From contig JAZPXL010000039.1 of NCBI GenBank assembly GCA_045543615.1, forward strand, positions 1-64,000: 64,000 nt of DNA, written 5' to 3'. This document shows positions 1-7,208 of this stretch, piece by piece. Every line of letters starts with the position of its first letter. The first letter of the stretch is position 1. The notes beneath the pieces were generated by a model. That model had not been told where the DNA came from. It made no database searches and was given only the letters and a program-made list of their open reading frames with translations. Source of the DNA: CAG-390 sp045543615. GTDB lineage: Bacteria > Bacillota > Clostridia > Oscillospirales > CAG-272. The position numbers were made by a program, and so were the translations under genes.

Positions 1-384
1 CGGCTGTCTTGGCGACAGTCGAGGGATGAGTCGAGGAGCAACCGAGTATAAGCTCAAACAGTAGATGAGCAAAGAGAAAACGCCCAAGGCAAGGCGCACC
101 ACAGACGATTCCCGACGGCTGTCTTGGCGACAGTCGAGGGATGAGTCGAGGAGCAACCGAGTATAAGCTCAAACAGTAGATGAGCAAAGAGAAAACGCCC
201 AAGGCAAGGCGCACCACAGACGATTCCCGACGGCTATCAATAGGATAGTCGAGGGATAAGTCGAGGAGGATAGAAGTAGCTTATATGAGCAAAGAGAAAA
301 CGCCTGAGACGAGGCGCACCACAGACGATTCCCGATGGCTGTCTTGGCGACAGTCGAGGGATGAGTCGAGGAGCAACAAAGTAT
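1..384. repeat. 115-bp tandem repeat array with foldable units (at least 3.3 copies)
   Basis: Copies at 1-115 and 116-230 read as identical. A third (231-335) is 105 bp and diverged in the middle, and a partial fourth starts at 336. Each copy begins with an inverted repeat: CTGTC, five-base loop, GACAG in copies 1, 2 and 4, and CTATC, loop, GATAG in copy 3. Both arms changed together, so the stem is kept. Flanking TCCC and GGGA extend the hairpin. A second short stem (CGCC...GGCG) lies later in the unit. The array lies just past the 3' end of the minus-strand DnaC-like gene and runs off the window edge. No spacers separate the copies. Function unknown. Confidence 0.9.
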
Positions 385-402
385 CAGGCGTTTTATCAAA
401 GC

Positions 403-1371
403 TCAATTTAGTAGTTTTTGTTTGCGGACATCACTACCACTAAACACCAACGGCTGAAACTCACCTAAAATACGGCTTGTAATTCGTTCCCAGTATCTTG
501 CGTTGAGATCTTTTTGGTTGAGATTTGTGCTTATGATGGTGGGAATATTCAGATTAATTCTTGTGTTGAGGACATTGTAGATGCAGCTTATTGTAAACTG
601 ATTGTTGACCTCAGCACCAAGATCGTCGATGATGAGAAGATCGCAATCAAAGTAACGGCCTGTTTCGTTTCCACTCTCGTTACCTGCAGCGTTGCCAAAT
701 CTTGCGTGTTCAAAATCCGCCACCATTCCGATGGCATCGGTATAAACAACGTCAAAGCCTCTCGTTATAAGCTCCTTTGCAACGGCTGTCGAGAGGTGTG
801 TTTTGCCAAGTCCCGTTCCGCCCATAAGCAGAATATTTGTCGCACGGCTTGGCTCAAAGGTGCTTGCGTACTCACGAAGCGTGTTATATACATAGCACAT
901 ATTGTCATAGGTACGAGGATTTGAGCGATAATACTCAAGACTAAAGGTCGAGAAGTCCTGCTTGAGCATAAGCTGACCGAGTCCCGAGCTTTCGTATCCT
1001 GCCATAACGAGCGCACGGCGCATACATTCACACATCTCGCCGTTGTGGTAGCCACTATCGTGGCAGATATCGCATTCGTATTTCGGATCGGAGTAGTCTG
1101 TCGGGTAGCCGTTAGCAAGCAGAAGTCTGTCTCTTTCGGCAGAAAGTGCCTGTGCGTCCTCCTTGACTCTCTCAAAGCTCTCGCCACTCTTGCCGATTAT
1201 GACGGACAGAAGCCTTACGCTTGTGGCTGAAAGAATGCGATCTATTTCACGCAAGCCCTCAATCTTTTCCCAAAGCTCAGCTCTGCGTTCATTAGCCTCT
1301 GCCTCTGCTCTCTTGTATTTTTGTGCGTATTCTGCACGAATGCGCCTGAAATTTTCTACATTGTAGCCCAT
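403..1371 (-). CDS. DnaC/DnaI-like helicase loader (AAA+ ATPase)
   Basis: A 322-residue ATP-binding protein of the DnaC/IstB-related AAA+ group, which in Firmicutes loads the replicative helicase at the origin or at restarted forks. Visible features are a coiled-coil-like charged N-terminus (residues 8-45), a Cys cluster (C100, C103, C114, C116) that probably binds zinc, Walker A GGTGLGKT around residues 184-191, Walker B LLIIDD at 245-250, and an Arg-containing YWERITSRI segment near the C-terminus that could hold the sensor or finger arginine. The start has AGAGGA upstream. It lies 24 bp after the DnaD-domain gene, the usual partner in Firmicute helicase loading. Whether it is the main loader or a paralogue cannot be told from sequence. 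Confidence 0.88.
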   Translation of the reverse strand: MGYNVENFRRIRAEYAQKYKRAEAEANERRAELWEKIEGLREIDRILSATSVRLLSVIIGKSGESFERVKEDAQALSAERDRLLLANGYPTDYSDPKYECDICHDSGYHNGEMCECMRRALVMAGYESSGLGQLMLKQDFSTFSLEYYRSNPRTYDNMCYVYNTLREYASTFEPSRATNILLMGGTGLGKTHLSTAVAKELITRGFDVVYTDAIGMVADFEHARFGNAAGNESGNETGRYFDCDLLIIDDLGAEVNNQFTISCIYNVLNTRINLNIPTIISTNLNQKDLNARYWERITSRILGEFQPLVFSGSDVRKQKLLN

Positions 1372-1395
1372 TTTTATCCTCTTTGACGGATGAAT

Positions 1396-2595
1396 TTATT
1401 TTTTTGTTCGCCTTGTTGTCTTCTTGGGAGTGGTTTCGGGAGGTAGTTCAGGGGTTGTGCCTGAATTACGATAGGAACGGCTGAGTGCCGCCTCAAAAAA
1501 GTCATCTGAGTCAAAGCTCTGAGAATCACGTGGCTTCTCTTCTGCCTCCTCTGCAAGTGCCTTGCGAATCATCTCTGCATCAGCAAGTCCCCTTGAATGC
1601 CATTTTTCAAGTATCGCATTCGTGTAATTCAGACTCGGCTCTTGTATTGCGTCAACAGTAATCTCATACGCAATTTTTATTTCATCATATCCATAGCAAT
1701 ATGTCTTGACCCAGGTTTCAAGAATTCTCTGCTCCTTCTTGGTCAGCGAGCGTGTCATATTGATACCGAAAAGCGCACGCAATCTTCCCTCAATCTCGGT
1801 AAGCTTGTAGTGCCTGATCATATATTTGTCAAGTGCTTCCTCGTCACGAATTCCCTGATCAAAGAATTTTGCCGCCGAGCTTTCAATGGATCTTGTCGAC
1901 GACTTTCCGATATCTACACAATATGTCGCAACAAGCTCGATATATTTTGAGGTAACGCCCAAATATTCCTTTAGCGCAACAATCTTCGACACCTCATTTG
2001 TGTTGAATATTCTGCCACAAATGCGCTCGCAGTTGTCAATCATATCGGTGACACCCTGGTTGCCCTCAACCGATTCCGACAGCTCCGACATCGTTACAGT
2101 AGATGGATCGCCCGCCTTTGCCTTCGCTTCGCTCTTTGAGACTGCTCGTCCCTTGCGTGACTTCTTGCCCTTGGGTGCGCTCTCCTCGGTAGCATCTGCC
2201 TTTTCGGCTTCTTCTGCCGCCTCTGCCGACGCTTCCACCTCTGCCGACTCTGCAGTTTCCGTCGTATCAACTGATTCTGCCTCATCAAGCTCCTCGCTAT
2301 CAGCTTCAGGCAAGGTGGTGGGCTTGGGAGGAGGAACAATAATTCCCGCCTCCATCCAGAAATAGAGAGCCTCATCGACCGTTGCCTCGGAGGTCGAGCA
2401 TTTTTCTGCAAGCTCCTCTACACTCACCGTGGGATCGGAGAGATAGGCAACAAGCACGTATATATCACTTTTCTTTGCTTTCGGAAAAAAATCGAGGGCT
2501 GCGCCCGGCAGACTTATGACCGAATAGCCGTAACTTATGCCATAATTCATATCGCTTTTTGCGCCGATTGTGGCTTTTTCCTTATTATCCTGCAT
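1396..2595 (-). CDS. DnaD-domain replication initiation protein
   Basis: A 399-residue protein. The N-terminal ~95 residues look like a winged-helix segment (a stretch about SDIYVLVAYL, then a helix-turn-helix with EELAEKCSTSEATVDEAL). An Ala/Glu-rich low-complexity linker follows at about residues 98-170. The C-terminal part carries the DnaD signature: a YDEI...AYEITV stretch, then LNYTNAILEKWHSRGL at about residues 335-350, matching the family's conserved Y-x-x-x-I-L-x-x-W pattern. Such proteins help deliver the helicase loader to DNA. The ribosome binding site is AGAGGA, 17 bp after tsaD and just before the DnaC-like gene, so the two are probably cotranscribed. The C-terminal tail is Thr/Lys-rich. 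Confidence 0.85.
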   Translation of the reverse strand: MQDNKEKATIGAKSDMNYGISYGYSVISLPGAALDFFPKAKKSDIYVLVAYLSDPTVSVEELAEKCSTSEATVDEALYFWMEAGIIVPPPKPTTLPEADSEELDEAESVDTTETAESAEVEASAEAAEEAEKADATEESAPKGKKSRKGRAVSKSEAKAKAGDPSTVTMSELSESVEGNQGVTDMIDNCERICGRIFNTNEVSKIVALKEYLGVTSKYIELVATYCVDIGKSSTRSIESSAAKFFDQGIRDEEALDKYMIRHYKLTEIEGRLRALFGINMTRSLTKKEQRILETWVKTYCYGYDEIKIAYEITVDAIQEPSLNYTNAILEKWHSRGLADAEMIRKALAEEAEEKPRDSQSFDSDDFFEAALSRSYRNSGTTPELPPETTPKKTTRRTKK

Positions 2596-2612
2596 ATTTT
2601 CCTCTTAAAAAT

Positions 2613-3641
2613 TTAGTCATCCTCAGCTGATGCATTTAGGAATGTGTCGCACACTCTGCCTGCAAGAAGCTCGTAATAGCCCTGTGCTGCAACCATAACA
2701 CCATTGTCTCCGCAAAGGGAGACGGGCGGCAGGATTAGGCGTGCGCCCGACTTTATGCAAGCCTCTGCTACTGCACGGCGAAGATGCGAGTTTGCGGCAA
2801 CTCCACCCGACATAACGAGTGTATCACAACCACCTCTTTTAAGTGCAAGCGGAACTTTCTTTGCAATAGCTGTGCAGACGGTCTCTGTGTAGAGCGCGGC
2901 AAATGCCTCCCTATCGACCTCTATGTTCTGTTGGGATAGCTTGTTTAGATAATTGAGTGCTGAAGTTTTAAGTCCACTGAACGAAAACGAGATCTCGTCA
3001 CCTGCCATCGCAGGACTTGGCAAACGCAAGCCGTCAATACTCCGTCCTGACGCAAAGCCTGCACTTGCAAGAGCATCCATATCCTTTCCTGCAGGATACG
3101 AAAGACCTATAACTCTGCCGATTTTGTCAAACGCCTCGCCTGCGGCGTCATCTCTCGTTCCTCCAAGCTCTTCATATTCAGTATATGACTTGACAAGATA
3201 GAACGAAGTGTGACCACCCGAAACAACAAGCGAAACATACGGTGGCTTTGGTGGCTCTTCTGTAAGATACGCCGCCGCTGTGTGTGCGTGAATATGGTTG
3301 ACCGACAAAATAGGAAGCGAATTTGCAAACGCAAAGGCTTTGGCAAAATTGACGCCGACAAGCAGTGCGCCGATAAGACCCGGATGAGTTGTAACTGCAA
3401 CACCGTCAATGTCGCGTATGCTTACACCGGCATCGGCAAATGCACTCTCGACAACGCCCGATATCGCCTCAATATGCGCTCTTCCTGCAATTTCGGGAAC
3501 AACACCACCGTAGAGTCTGTGTGTGGATATCTGCGACGCTACAATATTCGAGAGAGCGAGGAGTCTTCCTCCCTCCCCTACATCCCCCACGATCGCCGCA
3601 CTTGTTTCATCGCAGGAGGTTTCTATTCCGAGGATTAACAT
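2613..3641 (-). CDS. tsaD: tRNA N6-adenosine threonylcarbamoyltransferase
   Basis: A 342-residue TsaD/Kae1/Gcp family protein of normal length. It transfers the threonylcarbamoyl group to A37 of ANN-decoding tRNAs, forming t6A, with TsaB and TsaE. The N-terminus has the ASKHA signature LGIETSCDETS. The metal ligands H116 and H120 sit in NHIHAH. SGGHTS and FSFSGLKTS are present, as is the C-terminal SGGVAANSHLR. rimI is directly upstream, the common Firmicute arrangement, but tsaB and tsaE are not in this window. Ribosome binding site weak. Confidence 0.96.
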   Translation of the reverse strand: MLILGIETSCDETSAAIVGDVGEGGRLLALSNIVASQISTHRLYGGVVPEIAGRAHIEAISGVVESAFADAGVSIRDIDGVAVTTHPGLIGALLVGVNFAKAFAFANSLPILSVNHIHAHTAAAYLTEEPPKPPYVSLVVSGGHTSFYLVKSYTEYEELGGTRDDAAGEAFDKIGRVIGLSYPAGKDMDALASAGFASGRSIDGLRLPSPAMAGDEISFSFSGLKTSALNYLNKLSQQNIEVDREAFAALYTETVCTAIAKKVPLALKRGGCDTLVMSGGVAANSHLRRAVAEACIKSGARLILPPVSLCGDNGVMVAAQGYYELLAGRVCDTFLNASAEDD

Positions 3642-3656
3642 TTTGTGTTTTCTGCC

Positions 3657-4124
3657 TTAAGTAATATTTTTGACCATCAGAATTGCGTCTTCAAGTGGAA
3701 AACGGTAGTATTTTGGTCTGATACCTGCCGCAGTGAAGCCGAATTTCCGGTAAAGGTCAATCGCAATTTCATTGGATTTGCGAACGTCAAGCCAAACTCG
3801 CTTAACACCACGAATTGAGATGTAGCGTTCAAGTGCCTCCATTATGGCACGAGCGCACCCTCTTCTTCTGAAATCAGGGTGTGTTGCAACATTGGTAAGC
3901 TCTGCCTCGTCAAGCACGTATTCAAGCCCACCGTAAGCGACAAGCCTGCCACTTTCCTTTTCAATGCACGCAACTGCGTATGTGTTTGGTGAGTTAAACA
4001 TATATTGGAGAGCAGTCTCGCTCCACGGCTCAGAAAAGCACAGCTTCTCAATCTCTGCCGCCTCGGAGACATATTCCTCACCAAAGCTTCTTATAATAAA
4101 ATCTTTTTCAAACTCAGTCGTCAT
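3657..4124 (-). CDS. rimI: Ribosomal protein alanine N-acetyltransferase (GNAT)
   Basis: A GNAT acetyltransferase, about 155 residues from the chosen start. The acetyl-CoA binding motif A is visible as ATHPDFRRRGCARAIME, followed by the family's WLDVRKSNEIAIDLYRKFGF. RimI acetylates the N-terminus of ribosomal protein S18 in enterics; in Firmicutes it travels with tsaD, as here. The frame is open further upstream to 4157. I prefer the ATG at 4124 because homologues begin near there and it overlaps the preceding lipoprotein gene by only 11 bases, which suits translational coupling. Confidence 0.85.
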   Translation of the reverse strand: MTTEFEKDFIIRSFGEEYVSEAAEIEKLCFSEPWSETALQYMFNSPNTYAVACIEKESGRLVAYGGLEYVLDEAELTNVATHPDFRRRGCARAIMEALERYISIRGVKRVWLDVRKSNEIAIDLYRKFGFTAAGIRPKYYRFPLEDAILMVKNIT

Positions 4125-4752
4125 AGCCGTATGTACCATAGAGATCGTACTCATCAAACAAATCGCCCATATTTACATAAATTCCGTTGAGCCTGTCATA
4201 AAGATAGGTGGAGTCAGCGTAGGCAATAAGAATGAGGTTATAATAAAATTCGGGATATTCGTCGGAGATAAATTTGAGCGAGAAGGTCGAACCCGAGGGA
4301 TCTGAGGGGTACTTCTCACGCTCACCCGTGGTGTAGGCTTCAACTATCTTGTCAACGGTCGTCTTGTCCTTTATTTCAAAAAGGGAGACAGCGGACGTAC
4401 CCTCAAGACAGATAAACGCACCCTTTGCGCCAAAGCCCTCAAGAGACGGAAGCTCTTCGCCCGTTGAGCAGAGCAGCTCGCCGTAGTCGGAATAAAGCCA
4501 CTCGGTAGGCTCAAGTCCCTCGATGGGATAGTAATTTATCTTGACATTGTTGTGTTTCCAGATAATATATGACTCTGTGGAAACAGCGATAGGCTGATAT
4601 ACGCTTGTGTAAACATAAGTGTATGTTATACCTGTCTTTTTGTCGGTCATATTGCCGGCGTTATTTACAAATGTATTTGCACAGGATGTAAACATAGGAA
4701 GCGCAAGCATCAGCGCAAGTGCAAAACAAGCAATTCTTTTTATGGTGTTCAT
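4114..4752 (-). CDS. Lipoprotein of unknown function
   Basis: A 212-residue predicted lipoprotein: short basic N-terminus, hydrophobic stretch, then lipobox TSCA with the lipidated Cys at about residue 24. The mature part is rich in Tyr, Asp and Glu and has no motif I recognise; it ends in an acidic, Tyr-rich tail. The 3' end overlaps rimI and the 5' side lies between rimI and a dCMP deaminase gene, so it is embedded in a housekeeping operon with no obvious functional link. Function unknown. Confidence 0.8.
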   Translation of the reverse strand: MNTIKRIACFALALMLALPMFTSCANTFVNNAGNMTDKKTGITYTYVYTSVYQPIAVSTESYIIWKHNNVKINYYPIEGLEPTEWLYSDYGELLCSTGEELPSLEGFGAKGAFICLEGTSAVSLFEIKDKTTVDKIVEAYTTGEREKYPSDPSGSTFSLKFISDEYPEFYYNLILIAYADSTYLYDRLNGIYVNMGDLFDEYDLYGTYGYDD

Positions 4753-4781
4753 TTGTTTTTCCTTTCAGACCTGCATAAAAA

Positions 4782-5273
4782 TCAATAACCGAATACTCCT
4801 GAAAGCGAGTCATCGTCCACGATCCACTCGCTTACATAGATTACTCTGAAGTTTTCCTTGTCATCCCTGACAACAAGCTTTTCAATTCCCGCATTGATAG
4901 CCATTCTCTTGCACATCATACAGCTTGTAGTACCACTCATAATAGCACCGTCAACAGGCGAGGTACAACACATATAGATGGTAGAGCCGAGCATCTGCTC
5001 ACGGGGTGCAGCTATAATAGCATTAGCCTCTGCGTGAACGGAGCGACACATTTCATATCTCTCGCCTCTCGGAATGCCGAGCTTGTCACGGTAGCAATAG
5101 CCGAGCTCGTCGCAGTTCGCTCTTCCCCTGGGCGCACCATTGTAGCCTGTGGAAATGATGCTGTCATTCTTTACGATTATTGCACCAAAGCGGCGACGAA
5201 GACAGGTGCTTCTCTCGCTTACTGTCTGCGCTATATCAAGATAATAATTCTCTTTTGAAATTCTCTTTCCCAT
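4782..5273 (-). CDS. dCMP deaminase (ComEB-like zinc deaminase)
   Basis: A 163-residue zinc-dependent cytidine/deoxycytidylate deaminase, which converts dCMP to dUMP for thymidylate synthesis. The catalytic HAE motif is at H80-E82 and the zinc cysteines are C118 and C121 in SCMMCKR; the usual Pro before the first Cys is Ser here, a mild deviation. The region between STGYNGAPRG and the HAE motif has extra Cys residues (CDELGYC), as in ComEB-type enzymes. The frame opens two codons earlier; MGKRISKENYY is the likelier start. It lies 10 bases after galU, so is probably cotranscribed. Confidence 0.9.
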   Translation of the reverse strand: MGKRISKENYYLDIAQTVSERSTCLRRRFGAIIVKNDSIISTGYNGAPRGRANCDELGYCYRDKLGIPRGERYEMCRSVHAEANAIIAAPREQMLGSTIYMCCTSPVDGAIMSGTTSCMMCKRMAINAGIEKLVVRDDKENFRVIYVSEWIVDDDSLSGVFGY

Positions 5274-5283
5274 AGTCAAGCCC

Positions 5284-6207
5284 TCATCTGTCCTTCATAA
5301 ATTCTCTCAAAAATGCTAAAAACGCCTCGCTCGTCTCAGGATGTGTGGCGGCTGCAGTAACATTAGCCATCAAAAATCCAAGCTTTGAACCGAGGTCAAA
5401 ACGCTCACCATCAAAATCAAGAGCGATAATTCCGTCCTCCCTCGCCTTCTCTGCAATAGCGTCCGTCAGTTGTATCTCGCCACCTGCACCGGGCGACAAG
5501 CTGTCGATGCGATCAAAGATATCGGGAGTCAGAACTACACGTCCGAGGATGGAAAGATTTGAATAAATCTCCGCCTCACTCTTCGGCTTCTCGATTATGT
5601 CATCAACGAAATATTCGCATCCCACCTCTCCCTCTGTGCCAAATATGGCACGAGCCTTGAGTGAACAATATTTCATAACAAGCTCAGTTGGTACACCCTT
5701 GACTCCACAAACGCACTTGCCGTGCTTTTCATACTGAGAGATAAGCTGTGCCGTTACAGGTGTCTTTGAGATAATAATATCGTCACCGTAGAGTACGGCA
5801 AAAGGCTCGTCACCAACAAAACTGCGTGCGCATCCGATGGCGTGCCCAAGACCACGGGTCTCTCTCTGTCTCATAAAGAAAACGCGCACACCCTCCGGAG
5901 AGGCATCCTCTCTCATAAGAGATATCTGCTCCTCCCGTCCCTTTGCGACAAACGCCGCCTCGTATTCGGGAGAATAATCAAAATAGTCCTCGATTGCACC
6001 CTTGCCACGCCCTGTGATTATAAGCACATCGGTTATACCTGACTTTGCCGCCTCCTCAACGAGATAAGCGATGGCAGGCTTGTCAACTATCGGCAGAACC
6101 TCCTTTGGAACTGCTCTGGATATAGGGAGCATCCTCGTTCCAAGTCCTGCGGCAGGAATAACTGCCTTCCTGACCTTTGCGATGCTTCTTACAACAGTAT
6201 CGTTCAT
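5284..6207 (-). CDS. galU: UTP-glucose-1-phosphate uridylyltransferase
   Basis: A 307-residue nucleotidyltransferase that makes UDP-glucose from UTP and glucose 1-phosphate, feeding cell-wall polymers, glycolipids and galactose metabolism. The N-terminus shows KAVIPAAGLGTRMLP followed by PKEVLPIVDKP, the nucleotide-binding and substrate signature of the GalU/GtaB family; FAVLYGDDII is the metal-binding region. The frame opens at a TTG at 6231, but the ATG at 6207 has GGAG eight bases upstream and starts a normal-length protein. A good promoter lies at 6262-6290. Confidence 0.95.
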   Translation of the reverse strand: MNDTVVRSIAKVRKAVIPAAGLGTRMLPISRAVPKEVLPIVDKPAIAYLVEEAAKSGITDVLIITGRGKGAIEDYFDYSPEYEAAFVAKGREEQISLMREDASPEGVRVFFMRQRETRGLGHAIGCARSFVGDEPFAVLYGDDIIISKTPVTAQLISQYEKHGKCVCGVKGVPTELVMKYCSLKARAIFGTEGEVGCEYFVDDIIEKPKSEAEIYSNLSILGRVVLTPDIFDRIDSLSPGAGGEIQLTDAIAEKAREDGIIALDFDGERFDLGSKLGFLMANVTAAATHPETSEAFLAFLREFMKDR

Positions 6208-6261
6208 AATAAAAACTCCATCATTTTTCAAGCTGCAAATTAATATTTACAGTTAATATTA

Positions 6262-6290
6262 ATTATAATATAAACTCCGACATAAATCAA
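6262..6290 (-). promoter_or_regulatory. Sigma-A-type promoter of galU
   Basis: On the minus strand, TTGATT (6290-6285) and TATAAT (6267-6262) are separated by 17 bases, about 55 bases upstream of the galU ATG. Confidence 0.7.
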
Positions 6291-6312
6291 GGGGTTTTTC
6301 AAAAAACAAAAA

Positions 6313-6344
6313 AAGCTATCGTAACTTTTTTGCCACGATAGCTT
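6313..6344 (-). terminator. Rho-independent terminator after spoVT
   Basis: A 10-bp perfect stem (6313-6322 with 6335-6344, AAGCTATCGT arm) is followed on the minus strand by a run of T residues. It lies just past the spoVT stop and separates spoVT from the galU operon. Confidence 0.85.
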
Positions 6345-6366
6345 AATTTGTAAGCTTACAACCTCT

Positions 6367-6924
6367 TTAAGACTCAAGCTGCTTGCCAAGAAAAGCTGCA
6401 GCAGTCATTACAAGCTTGTGCTCAATTCCACGGTCTTTTTCGCTCTGAAGTCTCTCCGATGCGTCAATGGGCAGCAATGACGCCACGCAACCGAGGATGT
6501 CGCCCTCCGAGATAATGGGAGCAGCGCAGCTTATGCGATGTGCGCTGTCAATCGTCGGGAGCAGCTTCTCCTCACCACTTTGACGGACATACATTGAACG
6601 CCCCTCAATTATCTTCTCAAGCTCCTTTGAGATATGCTTTTCGAGATAGTCCTTGCGAGGCACGCCTGCGGCGGCAATAACTGCATCCCTGTCGCAGATT
6701 ATAACTGCAATTTCTCCCGTCTTATGAAGAGTTTCTGCGTACTGTGCGGCAAATGAATTAAGCTCACCCACGGGGGAATACTTCTTAAATATTACCTCTC
6801 CCTCTCTGTCAGTGTAGATTTCAAGAGGGTCGCCCTCACGAATGCGCATAGTTCTTCTTATTTCCTTAGGAATGACAACTCGTCCGAGATCGTCAATCCT
6901 TCTCACGATTCCTGTTGCTTTCAT
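6367..6924 (-). CDS. spoVT: Stage V sporulation regulator SpoVT
   Basis: A 185-residue SpoVT homologue. The N-terminal AbrB-type swapped-hairpin DNA-binding domain is clear: MKATGIVRRIDDLGRVVIPKEIRRTMRIREGDPLEI. The rest is a GAF-like domain (for example GEIAVIICDRDAVIAAAG and SCAAPIISEGDILGCV). In Bacillus SpoVT adjusts sigma-G-dependent forespore genes. The start has AAAGGAG upstream. Monocistronic, with a terminator at 6313-6344. The GAF region separates it from short AbrB proteins. It is the best single sign that the organism belongs to an endospore-forming lineage. Confidence 0.95.
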   Translation of the reverse strand: MKATGIVRRIDDLGRVVIPKEIRRTMRIREGDPLEIYTDREGEVIFKKYSPVGELNSFAAQYAETLHKTGEIAVIICDRDAVIAAAGVPRKDYLEKHISKELEKIIEGRSMYVRQSGEEKLLPTIDSAHRISCAAPIISEGDILGCVASLLPIDASERLQSEKDRGIEHKLVMTAAAFLGKQLES

Positions 6925-7132
6925 TTATATAAAATCTCCTTTGTTTCTCTTTTAGCACAGTCGAGCAAAGCCGGGGACTTGCCTCATAACAAATTCCTGT
7001 ACTACATGATTCTACAAATCGTGATATTATTATCTGTAATTTCGTGGGATTTATACTGCACTCTTTGCAATAAATGCTCAAAAATAATTACGCCTGATTG
7101 TTTCCATTTTTGTTTTTTCCACCTTTATATAT

Positions 7133-7161
7133 TGCCAAATCCGATTTGATATGATATAATT
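7133..7161 (+). promoter_or_regulatory. Sigma-A-type promoter of the GH78 gene
   Basis: TTGCCA at 7133-7138 and TATAAT at 7156-7161 with a 17-base spacer, 47 bases upstream of the rhamnosidase ATG. Confidence 0.65.
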
Positions 7162-7208
7162 TTTTCGTTACCTATTCTTTTTCTTTGTGTACAAAGGAGA
7201 TATACAAA

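Noticed and set aside
1..384. CRISPR array
   Set aside because: The units are 115 bp and directly abutting, with no unique spacers and no cas genes. A tandem repeat fits better.
169..399. 76-residue minus-strand frame across the tandem repeat
   Set aside because: Its repeated protein segments come only from the 115-bp repeat; no ribosome binding site and no conserved domain.
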